A program made the position numbers and the translations under genes. DNA of 14,243 nucleotides. Source: a candidate division Zixibacteria bacterium RBG_16_43_9 (GTDB lineage Bacteria > Zixibacteria > MSB-5A5 > RBG-16-43-9). Every line of letters starts with the position of its first letter. Within the stretch, counting starts at the first letter, position 1. Of this stretch, positions 5,735 to 12,523 are shown piece by piece. The notes under the pieces are model-generated. The model worked only from the letters and a program-made list of their open reading frames with translations, made no database searches and had not been told where the DNA came from. The DNA lies in contig MEWM01000126.1 of NCBI GenBank assembly GCA_001775355.1, positions 1 to 14,243 on the forward strand. Direction: 5' to 3'.

Positions 5735-8077
5735 ATGGGGCTTAAAGATCTATTTCAATTAAATACCAAAAGCGCATTCTCGGATTGGACCAGAAGGTTC
5801 TCCGGGGTCATCCTGTATATTCTGATAACCTTTCTGGTAATGGTATTATATCTGGACCAGCAGAGTTGGCTCGAAAAGTTTAACCTGAAATTTCAAGATT
5901 TAGGCTATAAGTTCCGGGGGAAAATTGATACCGGGAATGAGCTGGTTATTTTAGCTCTGGACCGCCAGAGCTTAGACCAGTATGGACGCTGGCCCTGGTC
6001 CAGAGATAAACTGGCAACCCTGGTTGAAAAACTTTCCTCAGCTAATCCCAAGGTTATCTACCTGGATTTTTACTTACCTTCAGACATAGTTGAGGATACT
6101 TCCGGTAGAACCGATCTCCTTACAGGAGCGATAAGAAATGCCGGTAATGTCATCCTACCTTTATACTTCAACTTTGCAGAGGTGGGTTTGACCCCTACGC
6201 GGTATCCGGATATCCTTTTGAGCTCTACTCTAAAGAATATCCAGGATAGAGAGGAACTCAGCTACGATCTGCCCTTCAAGGCCAAGGAGGTCTATTATCC
6301 AGGTCAGACCTTGGCTGAAGCAGCTTGTGCCTTAGGATACGTTAATCAGGTTCGCGATCTGGACAAGAAGGTCCGTCACGAATCGATGATTGTGGCTTAT
6401 GATGACAATTATTACCCCTCGGTCTGCCTGCAGATAGCCCGCAGATATTTAAATCTGAGGATGGAGGATCTAAAAATAGAGCCGGGCGGAAAGATCTATT
6501 TGAAGGACACTTTTATCCCCACGGATAACAAGTGGAGATTTTTAATTAACTACGATGGTCCCCAGGGCTCTTTCAAGTACTATTCTGCATCTTCTTTTTT
6601 AGATGGCTCGCTCAGTTCGGATCTTTTCTTCCGGAAGATCGTTCTGGTGGGGTTGACTGACCTCTCCACTTCCCAGGTAAATACCCCGGTCTCTTCACGC
6701 TTCCCCTCTGTGGAGAAAACCGCTTGCGTGGTGGAGAATATTATCCATAAGAACTTTTTGAAAACTTCCGGATTCCTTTCGATCCTTGATTTCTTAGTTC
6801 TTATCCTGATCGGAAGTTTTTGTGCATTTGTCTTACCCAATGTCAACCTGCTTCAGAGACTGGTTATACTCTTCGTTTTCCTTTTTGTAATTCTCAATTT
6901 GAGCTTCATACTCTTTTCCTCTTTTCATATAATAACCAAGCCTTTCTACCCGCTTTTGGAGCTTCTACTTTTCCTGTTAATCTCTCCTGGTATAAAATCT
7001 CAAAAATCCTCAGCTACAAAGATCCGAAAAGAGGAGGAGGTTGGGGAACCGGATGTGATGCAGGAAAGGTTTATCCCGGCTGAACCTGAGCCGGAAAAGA
7101 CTATGAGGCTGGGGCTAAAGGAAGAAACTAAAGAGAGGACACCTACTCCTTTTCCTTCTACTCCTGTTCCTAAACCGTTAGAAGAGACCTCAACCCCTAA
7201 AGTTAAGAAAAGCACTTCGCATATTTCGGTTAGTCAGTTCGGCAGATATCAGGTTCAGGAGATAATAGGCAGGGGAGCAATGGGCACGGTGTATAAGGGG
7301 GTGGATCCGGCTATTGACCGCCTGGTGGCTTTGAAGACTATCAGATTAGATACTCTGGCTTCCCCTGAGGAGATGGCTGAACTGGTAGACCGGTTAGTCA
7401 AAGAGGCTCAGGCTGCAGGTAGGCTCTCTCATCCGAATATTGTCACCATTTACGATGTGGGACAGGAAGGAGACCTTTACTATATCGCTATGGAATACCT
7501 GCAGGGATACACTCTGGATAAAATGATCCAGAAGAAATCAGACCTGAATTACAAGATCGTGGCTAAGATTATGATCCAGACCTGCCTGGCTTTAAGTTAC
7601 GCCCACGAAAAAGGGATAATCCACCGGGATATCAAGCCGGCCAACATAATGATTCTGGATAATTTCGATATAAAAGTGATGGACTTCGGAATCGCCAGGT
7701 TAGGCGGCTCTGCAACTATGACCCAGACCGGAATGGCAATGGGAACGCCCAGCTATATTGCTCCAGAGATTCTCCAGGGGAAGACTGCTGACAGAAGATC
7801 GGATATCTTTTCTCTTGGAGTAGTCCTGTACGAGATTTTGACCGGGCAAAAACCTTTTAGAGGAGAAACCATCAGCGCTTTAATCTACAGCATATTGAAC
7901 GACCAGCCTCTAATGCCCTCAGCCATAAATGAGAAAACTCCGACACTTTTTGACCGCATTGTAGGCAAAGCCCTGATGAAGAATCCCGAGGAAAGATACC
8001 AGAATGCCTCTGAGATGGAAGCCCAGCTAAAAGAATTCCTTTCCTCTTTTGTCGTCACCCGCACTTTCAGGATCTGA
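5735..8077 (+). CDS. CHASE2-sensor transmembrane Ser/Thr protein kinase
   Basis: A 780-aa receptor kinase. One membrane segment (about 23-40) leads to an extracytoplasmic CHASE2 sensor (about 45-345, with 'VILALDRQSLDQYGRWPWSR' and 'KIVLVGLTDLSTSQVNTP'). Three hydrophobic segments follow (about 346-368, 373-396 and 399-420), then a Pro/Glu/Thr-rich linker (425-500). The C-terminal cytoplasmic PknB-type kinase domain (about 504-770) is complete: 'IGRGAMGTVYKG', Lys534 in 'VALKTI', 'IIHRDIKPANIM' with Asp632 and Asn637, 'MDFG' with Asp650, an activation loop 'SATMTQTGMAMGTPSYIAPE' with several Thr, and 'RRSDIFSLGVVLYEILTG'. All key residues are present, so it should be active. Linker 'EKTMRLG' is a possible phospho-Thr site for the FHA protein (inference). 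AAGGG precedes the ATG. The signal sensed is unknown. Confidence 0.94.
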   Translation: MGLKDLFQLNTKSAFSDWTRRFSGVILYILITFLVMVLYLDQQSWLEKFNLKFQDLGYKFRGKIDTGNELVILALDRQSLDQYGRWPWSRDKLATLVEKLSSANPKVIYLDFYLPSDIVEDTSGRTDLLTGAIRNAGNVILPLYFNFAEVGLTPTRYPDILLSSTLKNIQDREELSYDLPFKAKEVYYPGQTLAEAACALGYVNQVRDLDKKVRHESMIVAYDDNYYPSVCLQIARRYLNLRMEDLKIEPGGKIYLKDTFIPTDNKWRFLINYDGPQGSFKYYSASSFLDGSLSSDLFFRKIVLVGLTDLSTSQVNTPVSSRFPSVEKTACVVENIIHKNFLKTSGFLSILDFLVLILIGSFCAFVLPNVNLLQRLVILFVFLFVILNLSFILFSSFHIITKPFYPLLELLLFLLISPGIKSQKSSATKIRKEEEVGEPDVMQERFIPAEPEPEKTMRLGLKEETKERTPTPFPSTPVPKPLEETSTPKVKKSTSHISVSQFGRYQVQEIIGRGAMGTVYKGVDPAIDRLVALKTIRLDTLASPEEMAELVDRLVKEAQAAGRLSHPNIVTIYDVGQEGDLYYIAMEYLQGYTLDKMIQKKSDLNYKIVAKIMIQTCLALSYAHEKGIIHRDIKPANIMILDNFDIKVMDFGIARLGGSATMTQTGMAMGTPSYIAPEILQGKTADRRSDIFSLGVVLYEILTGQKPFRGETISALIYSILNDQPLMPSAINEKTPTLFDRIVGKALMKNPEERYQNASEMEAQLKEFLSSFVVTRTFRI

Positions 8078-8314
8078 CGAAAACATTAATCAACAGGGAC
8101 ATGCCCCGTATTTGTCCTGATAATTTTAACTCCGGTAAGCGAGGCTTCAGGTTGTCGTATAGACAGTAATTCGCAATAGTTCATCGACTGACCTAATCAC
8201 AAACCCGTTGGGACAATCAAACGGGACAACTTTATATCTTCTCTAAATAAAAATTAGTTTGCCAGATGGTGAAATGAAGATTATAATATATCTTGAGGTT
8301 TAGAGGGAGAATCA
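8078..8314. other. Intergenic region between kinase and two-component genes
   Basis: These 237 nt hold two imperfect inverted repeats and one promoter (annotated separately). CAGGGACA (8094-8101) faces TGTCCTG (8113-8119) with one bulge. CCCGTT (8204-8209) faces AACGGG (8220-8225) with a 10-nt loop, and GGGACAA is directly repeated at 8210-8216 and 8223-8229. No T-run follows either, so neither is a convincing terminator; they may be decayed REP-like elements or operators. A 22-codon ATG frame at 8101 lacks support as a gene. Confidence 0.5.
8259..8287 (+). promoter_or_regulatory. Sigma70-type promoter for the two-component pair
   Basis: TTGCCA (8259-8264) and a perfect TATAAT (8282-8287) are separated by exactly 17 nt. 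Transcription should start near 8294, leaving a leader of about 20 nt. AGAGGGAG at 8302-8309 is the ribosome site for the ATG at 8315. No repeated PhoB-type box is seen upstream. Confidence 0.8.
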
Positions 8315-9007
8315 ATGTCCAAAAAAATATTGATAATAGAGGACGATAAAGATATCGTTGAATTGGTCAGACATTATCTGGAAAAGGAAAATTTTGTCCT
8401 GAAAGATGCTGCAGATGGTTTTTCAGGTCTTAAAAAAGCTAAATCTGAAAATTTTGACCTGGTTATACTGGATATAATGCTTCCGGAAATGGATGGACTG
8501 GAGGTCTGCAAAGAGTTAAGAGCAGATTCAAAAACTTCCTCTACTCCTGTAGTAATGCTAACCGCTAAAGGAGAGGAAACAGATAAGATCGTTGGACTGG
8601 AAATAGGAGCGGATGATTACCTAACCAAGCCTTTCAGCCCCAGGGAACTGGTTGCCAGGGTCAAAGCCCTGCTAAGGAGAGTTGAGAAAAAACCTGAAAA
8701 GGAGAAAATCTATCGTTATGCTAATCTGGTTCTGGACCTATTCAAACATGAGGTAACTCTGGATAGAAAGGTATTTCAACTGACTTCAAAGGAATTTGCC
8801 TTGCTCGAATGTTTACTGCGAAACAAGGGAAGGGTTTTAAGCCGGGATTACCTGATGGACCAGGTCTGGGGGTATGATTATTATGGAGGTATGCGCACCG
8901 TGGATGTTCATATCCGCAGATTAAGGGAGAAAATTCCCCTTTTATCCCAGAGCATTCAAACTGTCAAGAATCTGGGTTATAGACTTAAAGAGATTTCACC
9001 CGAATAA
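8315..9007 (+). CDS. OmpR/PhoB-family response regulator
   Basis: A 230-aa DNA-binding response regulator. The receiver domain (1-120) has the acidic pocket Asp10/Asp11 in 'IIEDDKD', the phospho-acceptor Asp53 in 'VILDIMLPEMDGLEV', Thr83 in 'MLTAKGEE' and Lys105 in 'DDYLTKPFSPRELVARV'. The winged-helix output domain (about 132-227) shows 'FQLTSKEFALLECLLRNKGR', 'SRDYLMDQVWGYDY', 'RTVDVHIRRLREKI' and 'IQTVKNLGYRL'. It is the first gene of a two-gene unit with the histidine kinase 18 nt downstream. The pair resembles PhoB/PhoR, but the sequence does not show phosphate as the signal, so no symbol is given. Confidence 0.95.
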   Translation: MSKKILIIEDDKDIVELVRHYLEKENFVLKDAADGFSGLKKAKSENFDLVILDIMLPEMDGLEVCKELRADSKTSSTPVVMLTAKGEETDKIVGLEIGADDYLTKPFSPRELVARVKALLRRVEKKPEKEKIYRYANLVLDLFKHEVTLDRKVFQLTSKEFALLECLLRNKGRVLSRDYLMDQVWGYDYYGGMRTVDVHIRRLREKIPLLSQSIQTVKNLGYRLKEISPE

Positions 9008-9025
9008 GTCTCAGTTTTTTTTCAT

Positions 9026-10801
9026 ATGAGGATGCAGCTTAAATTATTTTTGACCTATCTTCTGGTCAGCTTATTAGGTCTTTTCTTAGCCGGTGTTTTG
9101 ATTTCATCTTCAGAGAGAAAACGCTCCCTGACTCAACTCGAGCAGAGTATGTTTTCTCAGACTCACCTTTTGTCTATTATCTTCTCTACTTCCTTGAGTA
9201 ACAGTTTAAGCCTTGCCAAAATAGACAGTTTAACTGATGAGCTCAGCAGAGATATTCAGGGCAGGATAACCATCATAGATAAACAAGGTAAAGTCCTGGG
9301 TGATTCGTATGAGAATGGCGAGGCACTTCTTCGCATGGAGAATCACAGAAACAGGCCTGAGGTAGTTTCAGCCCTGCAGGATAAGCCAAAAAAGAGTATC
9401 CGCTACAGCTATACCGTAAAAGAGGAGATGCTTTATATAGCTTCTCCCATTAAACTTCAGGGCGAGACCATAGGCGTGGCGCGTTTAGCCCTTCCCTTGA
9501 CCGAGCTGAGACATCAGCAGAACAGGATATTGAATATCGTCCTTTTAGGTCTGGTTGCAGCCTTCATCTTTTCGCTGGTCTTGAGCCTCGGGTTTGCTAA
9601 TCGGGTATCCAAACCTCTGCGCCAGATGATGCAGATAGGTAAGTTGCTGTCCAAAGGAGATTTTACCCAGAGGATTAAGACAAAAACCAGAGATGAAATA
9701 GGGGAATTAGGCGAAATCCTAAACCAGATGTCAGATGAGCTTTCACAGAAGATCGCTCAGATAAGTGAAGAAAAATCTCAGATCGATTCGATTCTCTCCA
9801 GCATGGTGGAAGGGGTTCTGGCTGTGGACTCCTCTGGAAAAGTCCTTTTAGTTAACAAGACTTTGAGTCAGGTGTTTAATCTGGGTTCCGCAAATTACGG
9901 AAAGCCATATTATGAGGTAATTCGTAATCCGGAACTCAATCAATTCATTCAGGAGGTTCTGACAAACCCGAAGGAGAAAAGAAAAGAAGTCTCTTTTTTT
10001 CATCCGGAAGAAAAAGATTTTATGGTGCAGTCCGCCTTGGTGAAGCAGAAAAGAAAAGGCTCCATCTCTCTGCTTTTTGTCTTCCACGACATCACCGAAC
10101 TCAAGAAAACAGAGCGGATTCGGAAAGATTTCGTGGCAAATGTCTCGCATGAGTTAAGAACCCCTCTGACTTCAATAAAAGGGTTTGTCGAAGCTTTAAA
10201 AGATGGTGCTATCAATGATCCGGAAAAATCTCTACAATTTCTATCCATAATCTCCCAGCATGCTGATCGAATGAACAAAATCGTGACCGACCTTCTCCAG
10301 CTTTCCCGAATCGAATCTAAGGACTTCAGCTTGAAAATCGAGCCTTTTTTTCTGAAGGAGCTTTTTGACGAAGTTTTTGCTACTCTCAAGAACTCAGCCC
10401 AGGATAAATCTCAAATTCTGGAGATCAGCCTTCCGTCTCCTGATCTTCAAATCTCAGCAGACAGACACTGGATAATCCAGGCTCTGACCAACCTGGTGGA
10501 CAATGCCATAAAATATACTCCTGAAAAAGGGAAGATAAGGATCGAAGCAAGAGACAAAGGGGAATCTGTCGAGATTGCGGTAATCGACAACGGAATCGGA
10601 ATACCCCAGAAAGACCTGCCCCGCATTTTTGAAAGGTTTTACCGGGTGGATAAAGGGCGTTCCCGGGAATCAGGAGGAACCGGGCTCGGGCTTTCCATAG
10701 TCAAGCATATAATCGAAGCCCATGCTGGAAAAATCGAGGTCAAAAGCCAGGAAGGTAAAGGAAGCGAGTTCAGTTTTTCTCTGAAAAAGGTGTACGTCTG
10801 A
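9026..10801 (+). CDS. PhoR-like sensor histidine kinase
   Basis: A 591-aa membrane histidine kinase, the cognate partner of the preceding regulator. TM1 (about 8-27) and TM2 (about 168-190) enclose an extracytoplasmic sensor of about 140 residues. HAMP follows (about 190-243, 'SKPLRQMMQIGKLLSKGDF'), then a PAS domain (about 252-358, 'VEGVLAVDSSGKVLLVNKTL'), the HisKA helix with His375 in 'FVANVSHELRTPLTSIKGF', and the HATPase with Asn493 in 'NLVDNAIKYTP', 'DNGIGIPQKDLPRIFERFYR' and 'GTGLGLSIVKHII'. The sensor-HAMP-PAS-kinase order is that of PhoR-type kinases. The start is uncertain: ATG at 9026 has no clear Shine-Dalgarno, and ATG at 9032 follows GAGG too closely. It ends just before a cluster of hairpins that may stop transcription. 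Confidence 0.94.
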   Translation: MRMQLKLFLTYLLVSLLGLFLAGVLISSSERKRSLTQLEQSMFSQTHLLSIIFSTSLSNSLSLAKIDSLTDELSRDIQGRITIIDKQGKVLGDSYENGEALLRMENHRNRPEVVSALQDKPKKSIRYSYTVKEEMLYIASPIKLQGETIGVARLALPLTELRHQQNRILNIVLLGLVAAFIFSLVLSLGFANRVSKPLRQMMQIGKLLSKGDFTQRIKTKTRDEIGELGEILNQMSDELSQKIAQISEEKSQIDSILSSMVEGVLAVDSSGKVLLVNKTLSQVFNLGSANYGKPYYEVIRNPELNQFIQEVLTNPKEKRKEVSFFHPEEKDFMVQSALVKQKRKGSISLLFVFHDITELKKTERIRKDFVANVSHELRTPLTSIKGFVEALKDGAINDPEKSLQFLSIISQHADRMNKIVTDLLQLSRIESKDFSLKIEPFFLKELFDEVFATLKNSAQDKSQILEISLPSPDLQISADRHWIIQALTNLVDNAIKYTPEKGKIRIEARDKGESVEIAVIDNGIGIPQKDLPRIFERFYRVDKGRSRESGGTGLGLSIVKHIIEAHAGKIEVKSQEGKGSEFSFSLKKVYV

Positions 10802-10805
10802 TTTC

Positions 10806-10857
10806 TGGAGTGTAAAGCTTCAGCTTTACCTTCAAAAAGCTAAAGCTTTATACTCCA
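10806..10857. repeat. Paired inverted REP-like unit (TGGAGT family), left of osmC-like gene
   Basis: Two hairpins lie head to head. The first is TGGAGT then GTAAAGCT-TC-AGCTTTAC (10806-10829). The second, on the minus strand, is TGGAGT then ATAAAGCT-TT-AGCTTTTT (10857 down to 10834), with one arm mismatch. The TGGAGT leaders also pair with each other, so the whole can fold as one long stem. It sits 5 nt past the histidine kinase stop and may serve as its transcript end. Confidence 0.85.
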
Positions 10858-10877
10858 ATTTTCCTGCAAAACTGGGG

Positions 10878-10898
10878 GAACAGGCATCTTGCCTGTTC
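10878..10898. repeat. REP-like hairpin, CAGGC family, distant copy
   Basis: A perfect inverted repeat: GAACAGGCA, TCT, TGCCTGTTC. The core is identical to that at 1765-1783, but the outer pair is changed on both arms (AAC/GTT for CAC/GTG), so pairing is kept. Confidence 0.8.
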
Positions 10899-10904
10899 AG
10901 TGCT

Positions 10905-10924
10905 GTCAGACAAGAATGTCTGAC
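10905..10924. repeat. REP-like hairpin, GTCAGA family, left copy
   Basis: GTCAGACA, loop AGAA, TGTCTGAC, a perfect 8-bp stem followed by CTATCG. A sister copy with a similar tail is at 11559-11578, in the same orientation. Confidence 0.8.
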
Positions 10925-10940
10925 CTATCGAAATATTTTT

Positions 10941-10997
10941 GTAGCGGAAACCTTCAGGTTTCCATTAAATGGATGGAAGGCTGAAGCCTTCCGCTAC
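10941..10997. repeat. Paired inverted REP-like unit (GTAGCG family)
   Basis: GTAGC then GGAAACCT-TC-AGGTTTCC (10941-10963) faces, on the minus strand, GTAGC then GGAAGGCT-TC-AGCCTTCC (10997 down to 10975), with an 11-nt spacer. Both hairpins have perfect 8-bp arms, although their sequences differ at two pairs. The element ends 15 nt before the stop of the OsmC-family gene. Confidence 0.85.
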
Positions 10998-11012
10998 TTT
11001 AAAAAACCAGGT

Positions 11013-11426
11013 TCAGGCTTTGATCTTCCAGGAATAATCCAGTTCTGCAGTTTTTCTTATCATTGCGCTTACTGAGCAGTATTTATCAGCAGAAAGCTCA
11101 ACCGCATTTTTCAGGTCAGAATCTTTGAGGTCTTTCCCCTGAAAAATATATTCTATCTTGATCTTTTTGAAAACCCGGGGATGTTCATCTGCTCTTTCTG
11201 CCTCAAGTTTTATCTCCAGACCGTCTAATTTGATCCTTTTCTTTTCCAGAATCGGAACCACATCCAGGCCGGTGCAGGCCCCGAGAGCTGTTAACACTAA
11301 CTCCATCGGAGTAGGTCCGGTATTTTCCCCACCTTTCTCGATAGCTATATCCATTTTGACTTTATGCCCGGATTCAGTTTCGCCTTCGAACCTTCGTTTA
11401 CCCAGCCATTTTATCTTGGTCCACAT
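11013..11426 (-). CDS. OsmC/Ohr-family protein (YhfA-like)
   Basis: OsmC-family proteins are small cytoplasmic thiol peroxidases or redox proteins that act through two cysteines. At 137 aa the length is usual. Cys51 in 'ALGACTGLDVVPILEKKR' and Cys117 in 'DKYCSVSAMIRKTAEL' are the expected redox pair, with 'GGENTGPTPMELVLTALGAC' ahead of the first. This pattern fits the YhfA-like branch more than Ohr. AGAGGTG stands about 5 nt before the ATG. It is a single-gene unit: repeats lie on both sides, and a terminator of the upstream minus-strand operon separates it from the thioredoxin genes. Peroxidase substrate and physiological role cannot be read from the sequence. Confidence 0.9.
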   Translation of the reverse strand: MWTKIKWLGKRRFEGETESGHKVKMDIAIEKGGENTGPTPMELVLTALGACTGLDVVPILEKKRIKLDGLEIKLEAERADEHPRVFKKIKIEYIFQGKDLKDSDLKNAVELSADKYCSVSAMIRKTAELDYSWKIKA

Positions 11427-11472
11427 ATTACACCTCTTATCATGAGAAAATTCCCCTTGCGGATCATCATAT

Positions 11473-11549
11473 TGGAGTGTAAACCTTCAGGTTTACCATT
11501 CGTCTTCAGCTCTTCGACTGAAAAAGTAAAGCTAAAGCTTGACACTCCA
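11473..11549. repeat. Paired inverted REP-like unit (TGGAGT family), right of osmC-like gene
   Basis: TGGAGT then GTAAACCT-TC-AGGTTTAC (11473-11496) faces, on the minus strand, TGGAGT then GTCAAGCT-TT-AGCTTTAC (11549 down to 11526, one arm mismatch). The central spacer is about 29 nt. It is the same family and orientation as the unit at 10806-10857 on the other side of the OsmC gene. Confidence 0.85.
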
Positions 11550-11558
11550 TTCTGAGAT

Positions 11559-11578
11559 GTCAGATACGAATGTCTGAC
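11559..11578. repeat. REP-like hairpin, GTCAGA family, right copy
   Basis: GTCAGATA, loop CGAA, TGTCTGAC (one T-G wobble), followed by CTACCG. Sister of the element at 10905-10924. Confidence 0.75.
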
Positions 11579-11600
11579 CTACCGGAAAAAAAATTATCTT

Positions 11601-11622
11601 AAAAAAGAGAGAACCTCTCTTT
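11601..11622 (-). terminator. Intrinsic terminator of the bamA-ompH-lpxD-trx operon
   Basis: On the minus strand AAAGAGAG, loop GTT, CTCTCTTT runs into a T6 tract (11606 down to 11601), with a second T-rich run beyond. It lies 12 nt past the stop of the zinc-ribbon gene. The stem is AT-containing, so strength is moderate. Confidence 0.65.
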
Positions 11623-11633
11623 AAATTATCCTA

Positions 11634-11834
11634 TCAGCCGCACCTTTTATGCCCGTACCCACATACTGAACAGAATATGTCGCCATCTACCTTTTTGAGT
11701 CTGGCAAAGTGACAATTGGGGCACTCCTGTTCCTCTTTAAGTATTTCAATCAAAGAATTTTCCTGGACTGAGGATTGGTCCTCTTGCTTGATTTTGATTT
11801 TTTTCTCTAACCCCGCCAACACGACTTTATTCAA
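11634..11834 (-). CDS. Small zinc-ribbon protein coupled to thioredoxin
   Basis: A 66-aa protein of unknown function. Residues 1-34 are charged and probably helical. The C-terminal half has Cys38-x2-Cys41 ('ECPNCHFARL') and Cys55-x2-Cys58 ('IFCSVCGYG'), a zinc-ribbon layout, with an extra Cys65 at the end ('HKRCG'). The start is a TTG whose TTGA overlaps the stop of the thioredoxin gene by 4 nt, with AAAGGA 10 nt before it, pointing to translational coupling. It is the last gene before the terminator. The repeated Cys pattern and coupling support a real gene; its role (metal binding, or a thioredoxin partner) is open. Confidence 0.7.
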   Translation of the reverse strand: MNKVVLAGLEKKIKIKQEDQSSVQENSLIEILKEEQECPNCHFARLKKVDGDIFCSVCGYGHKRCG

Positions 11835-12160
11835 CCTATTAAAATCCTTTCTAATTTCTCAACGAAACTATTCTTCGGAGCAGCGCCGACCATCTGATCC
11901 ACCACCTGACCTTTTTTGAAGAAAAGCAGGCTGGGGATGCTCATTATCCCGTATTTGATCGAGGTCTTTCCGTTATTGTCACCATTCAGTTTCCCTACTT
12001 TTAGTTTACCAACATATTCCTTTGCCAGCTCATCCACAATCGGACCCACCATCCTGCAGGGACCACACCAGGTAGCCCAGAAATCCACTAAAACCGGCAA
12101 ATCCGATTTCAAAACCTCCTGCTCAAAATTATCATCAGTCAGCTCAATAGGCTCGCTCAT
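11831..12160 (-). CDS. trxA: Thioredoxin
   Basis: A cytoplasmic disulfide reductase of 109 aa, the classic thioredoxin size. The redox motif is 'FWATWCGPCRMVGP' with Cys32 and Cys35, the buried Asp26 is in 'LVDFWA', and the cis-Pro76 is in 'GIMSIPSLLFF'. The segment after strand three, 'KLNGDNNGKTSIKYG', departs from the usual 'VDVDENP' form. GAGGAG lies about 5 nt upstream of the ATG. It follows the other thioredoxin by 30 nt and overlaps the zinc-ribbon gene. The symbol trxA is by resemblance; with two paralogues side by side it is not certain which is the housekeeping one. Confidence 0.93.
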   Translation of the reverse strand: MSEPIELTDDNFEQEVLKSDLPVLVDFWATWCGPCRMVGPIVDELAKEYVGKLKVGKLNGDNNGKTSIKYGIMSIPSLLFFKKGQVVDQMVGAAPKNSFVEKLERILIG

Positions 12161-12190
12161 CTTCTCTCCTCATGCTTTGAGATTTAGTTG

Positions 12191-12523
12191 TCACTTGGAT
12201 CCGATTTCGGATAGAATCTCTTTGACCCTTTCAAATAACTTCTGCTCCTTTTCCAATCCGATTATCTGCTCTAAGACCTTTCCCTGTCTGAAAAAAAGTA
12301 AATTGGGCATGCTCAGGATATTAAACCTTGCGCCTATCTCAGGAAATTTGCCCACATCCAACTTCCCCACTTTTAATTTACCTTTATATTCAGTTGATAC
12401 TTTTTCTAAGATCGAGAACATCCCCTTGCACGGTCCACACCACTCTGCCCAGAAATCGACCAGATAGAGATCTTTTGATTTCATAACCTCAGAGTCAAAA
12501 TTTTTATCAGTCAGCTCGATCAT
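12191..12523 (-). CDS. Second thioredoxin-fold protein
   Basis: A 110-aa thioredoxin paralogue starting at the ATG at 12523. A longer in-frame reading to 12601 would lie inside lpxD and adds no family sequence, so I rejected it. It has Asp23 in 'LVDFWAEWCGPCKGMF' with Cys29 and Cys32, and cis-Pro73 in 'ILSMPNLLFF'. It shares 'GKLKVGKL' and 'LLFF' with the next gene, suggesting an old tandem duplication. ATGA overlaps the lpxD stop by 4 nt, so translation is probably coupled. It could serve a separate substrate set, such as envelope assembly or metal or peroxide stress; this is inference. Confidence 0.9.
   Translation of the reverse strand: MIELTDKNFDSEVMKSKDLYLVDFWAEWCGPCKGMFSILEKVSTEYKGKLKVGKLDVGKFPEIGARFNILSMPNLLFFRQGKVLEQIIGLEKEQKLFERVKEILSEIGSK

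Noticed and set aside
8101..8169. A 22-codon ATG frame in the gap before the response regulator
   Set aside because: It starts inside an inverted repeat, with no well-spaced ribosome site and no recognisable sequence.
10806..11578. CRISPR array
   Set aside because: The repeats are of mixed families, palindromic, unevenly spaced and not separated by spacers of constant length; no cas genes are present.
11826..11840. Programmed frameshift fusing thioredoxin to the zinc ribbon
   Set aside because: The overlap has no slippery heptamer; a stop/start TTGA coupling explains it better.
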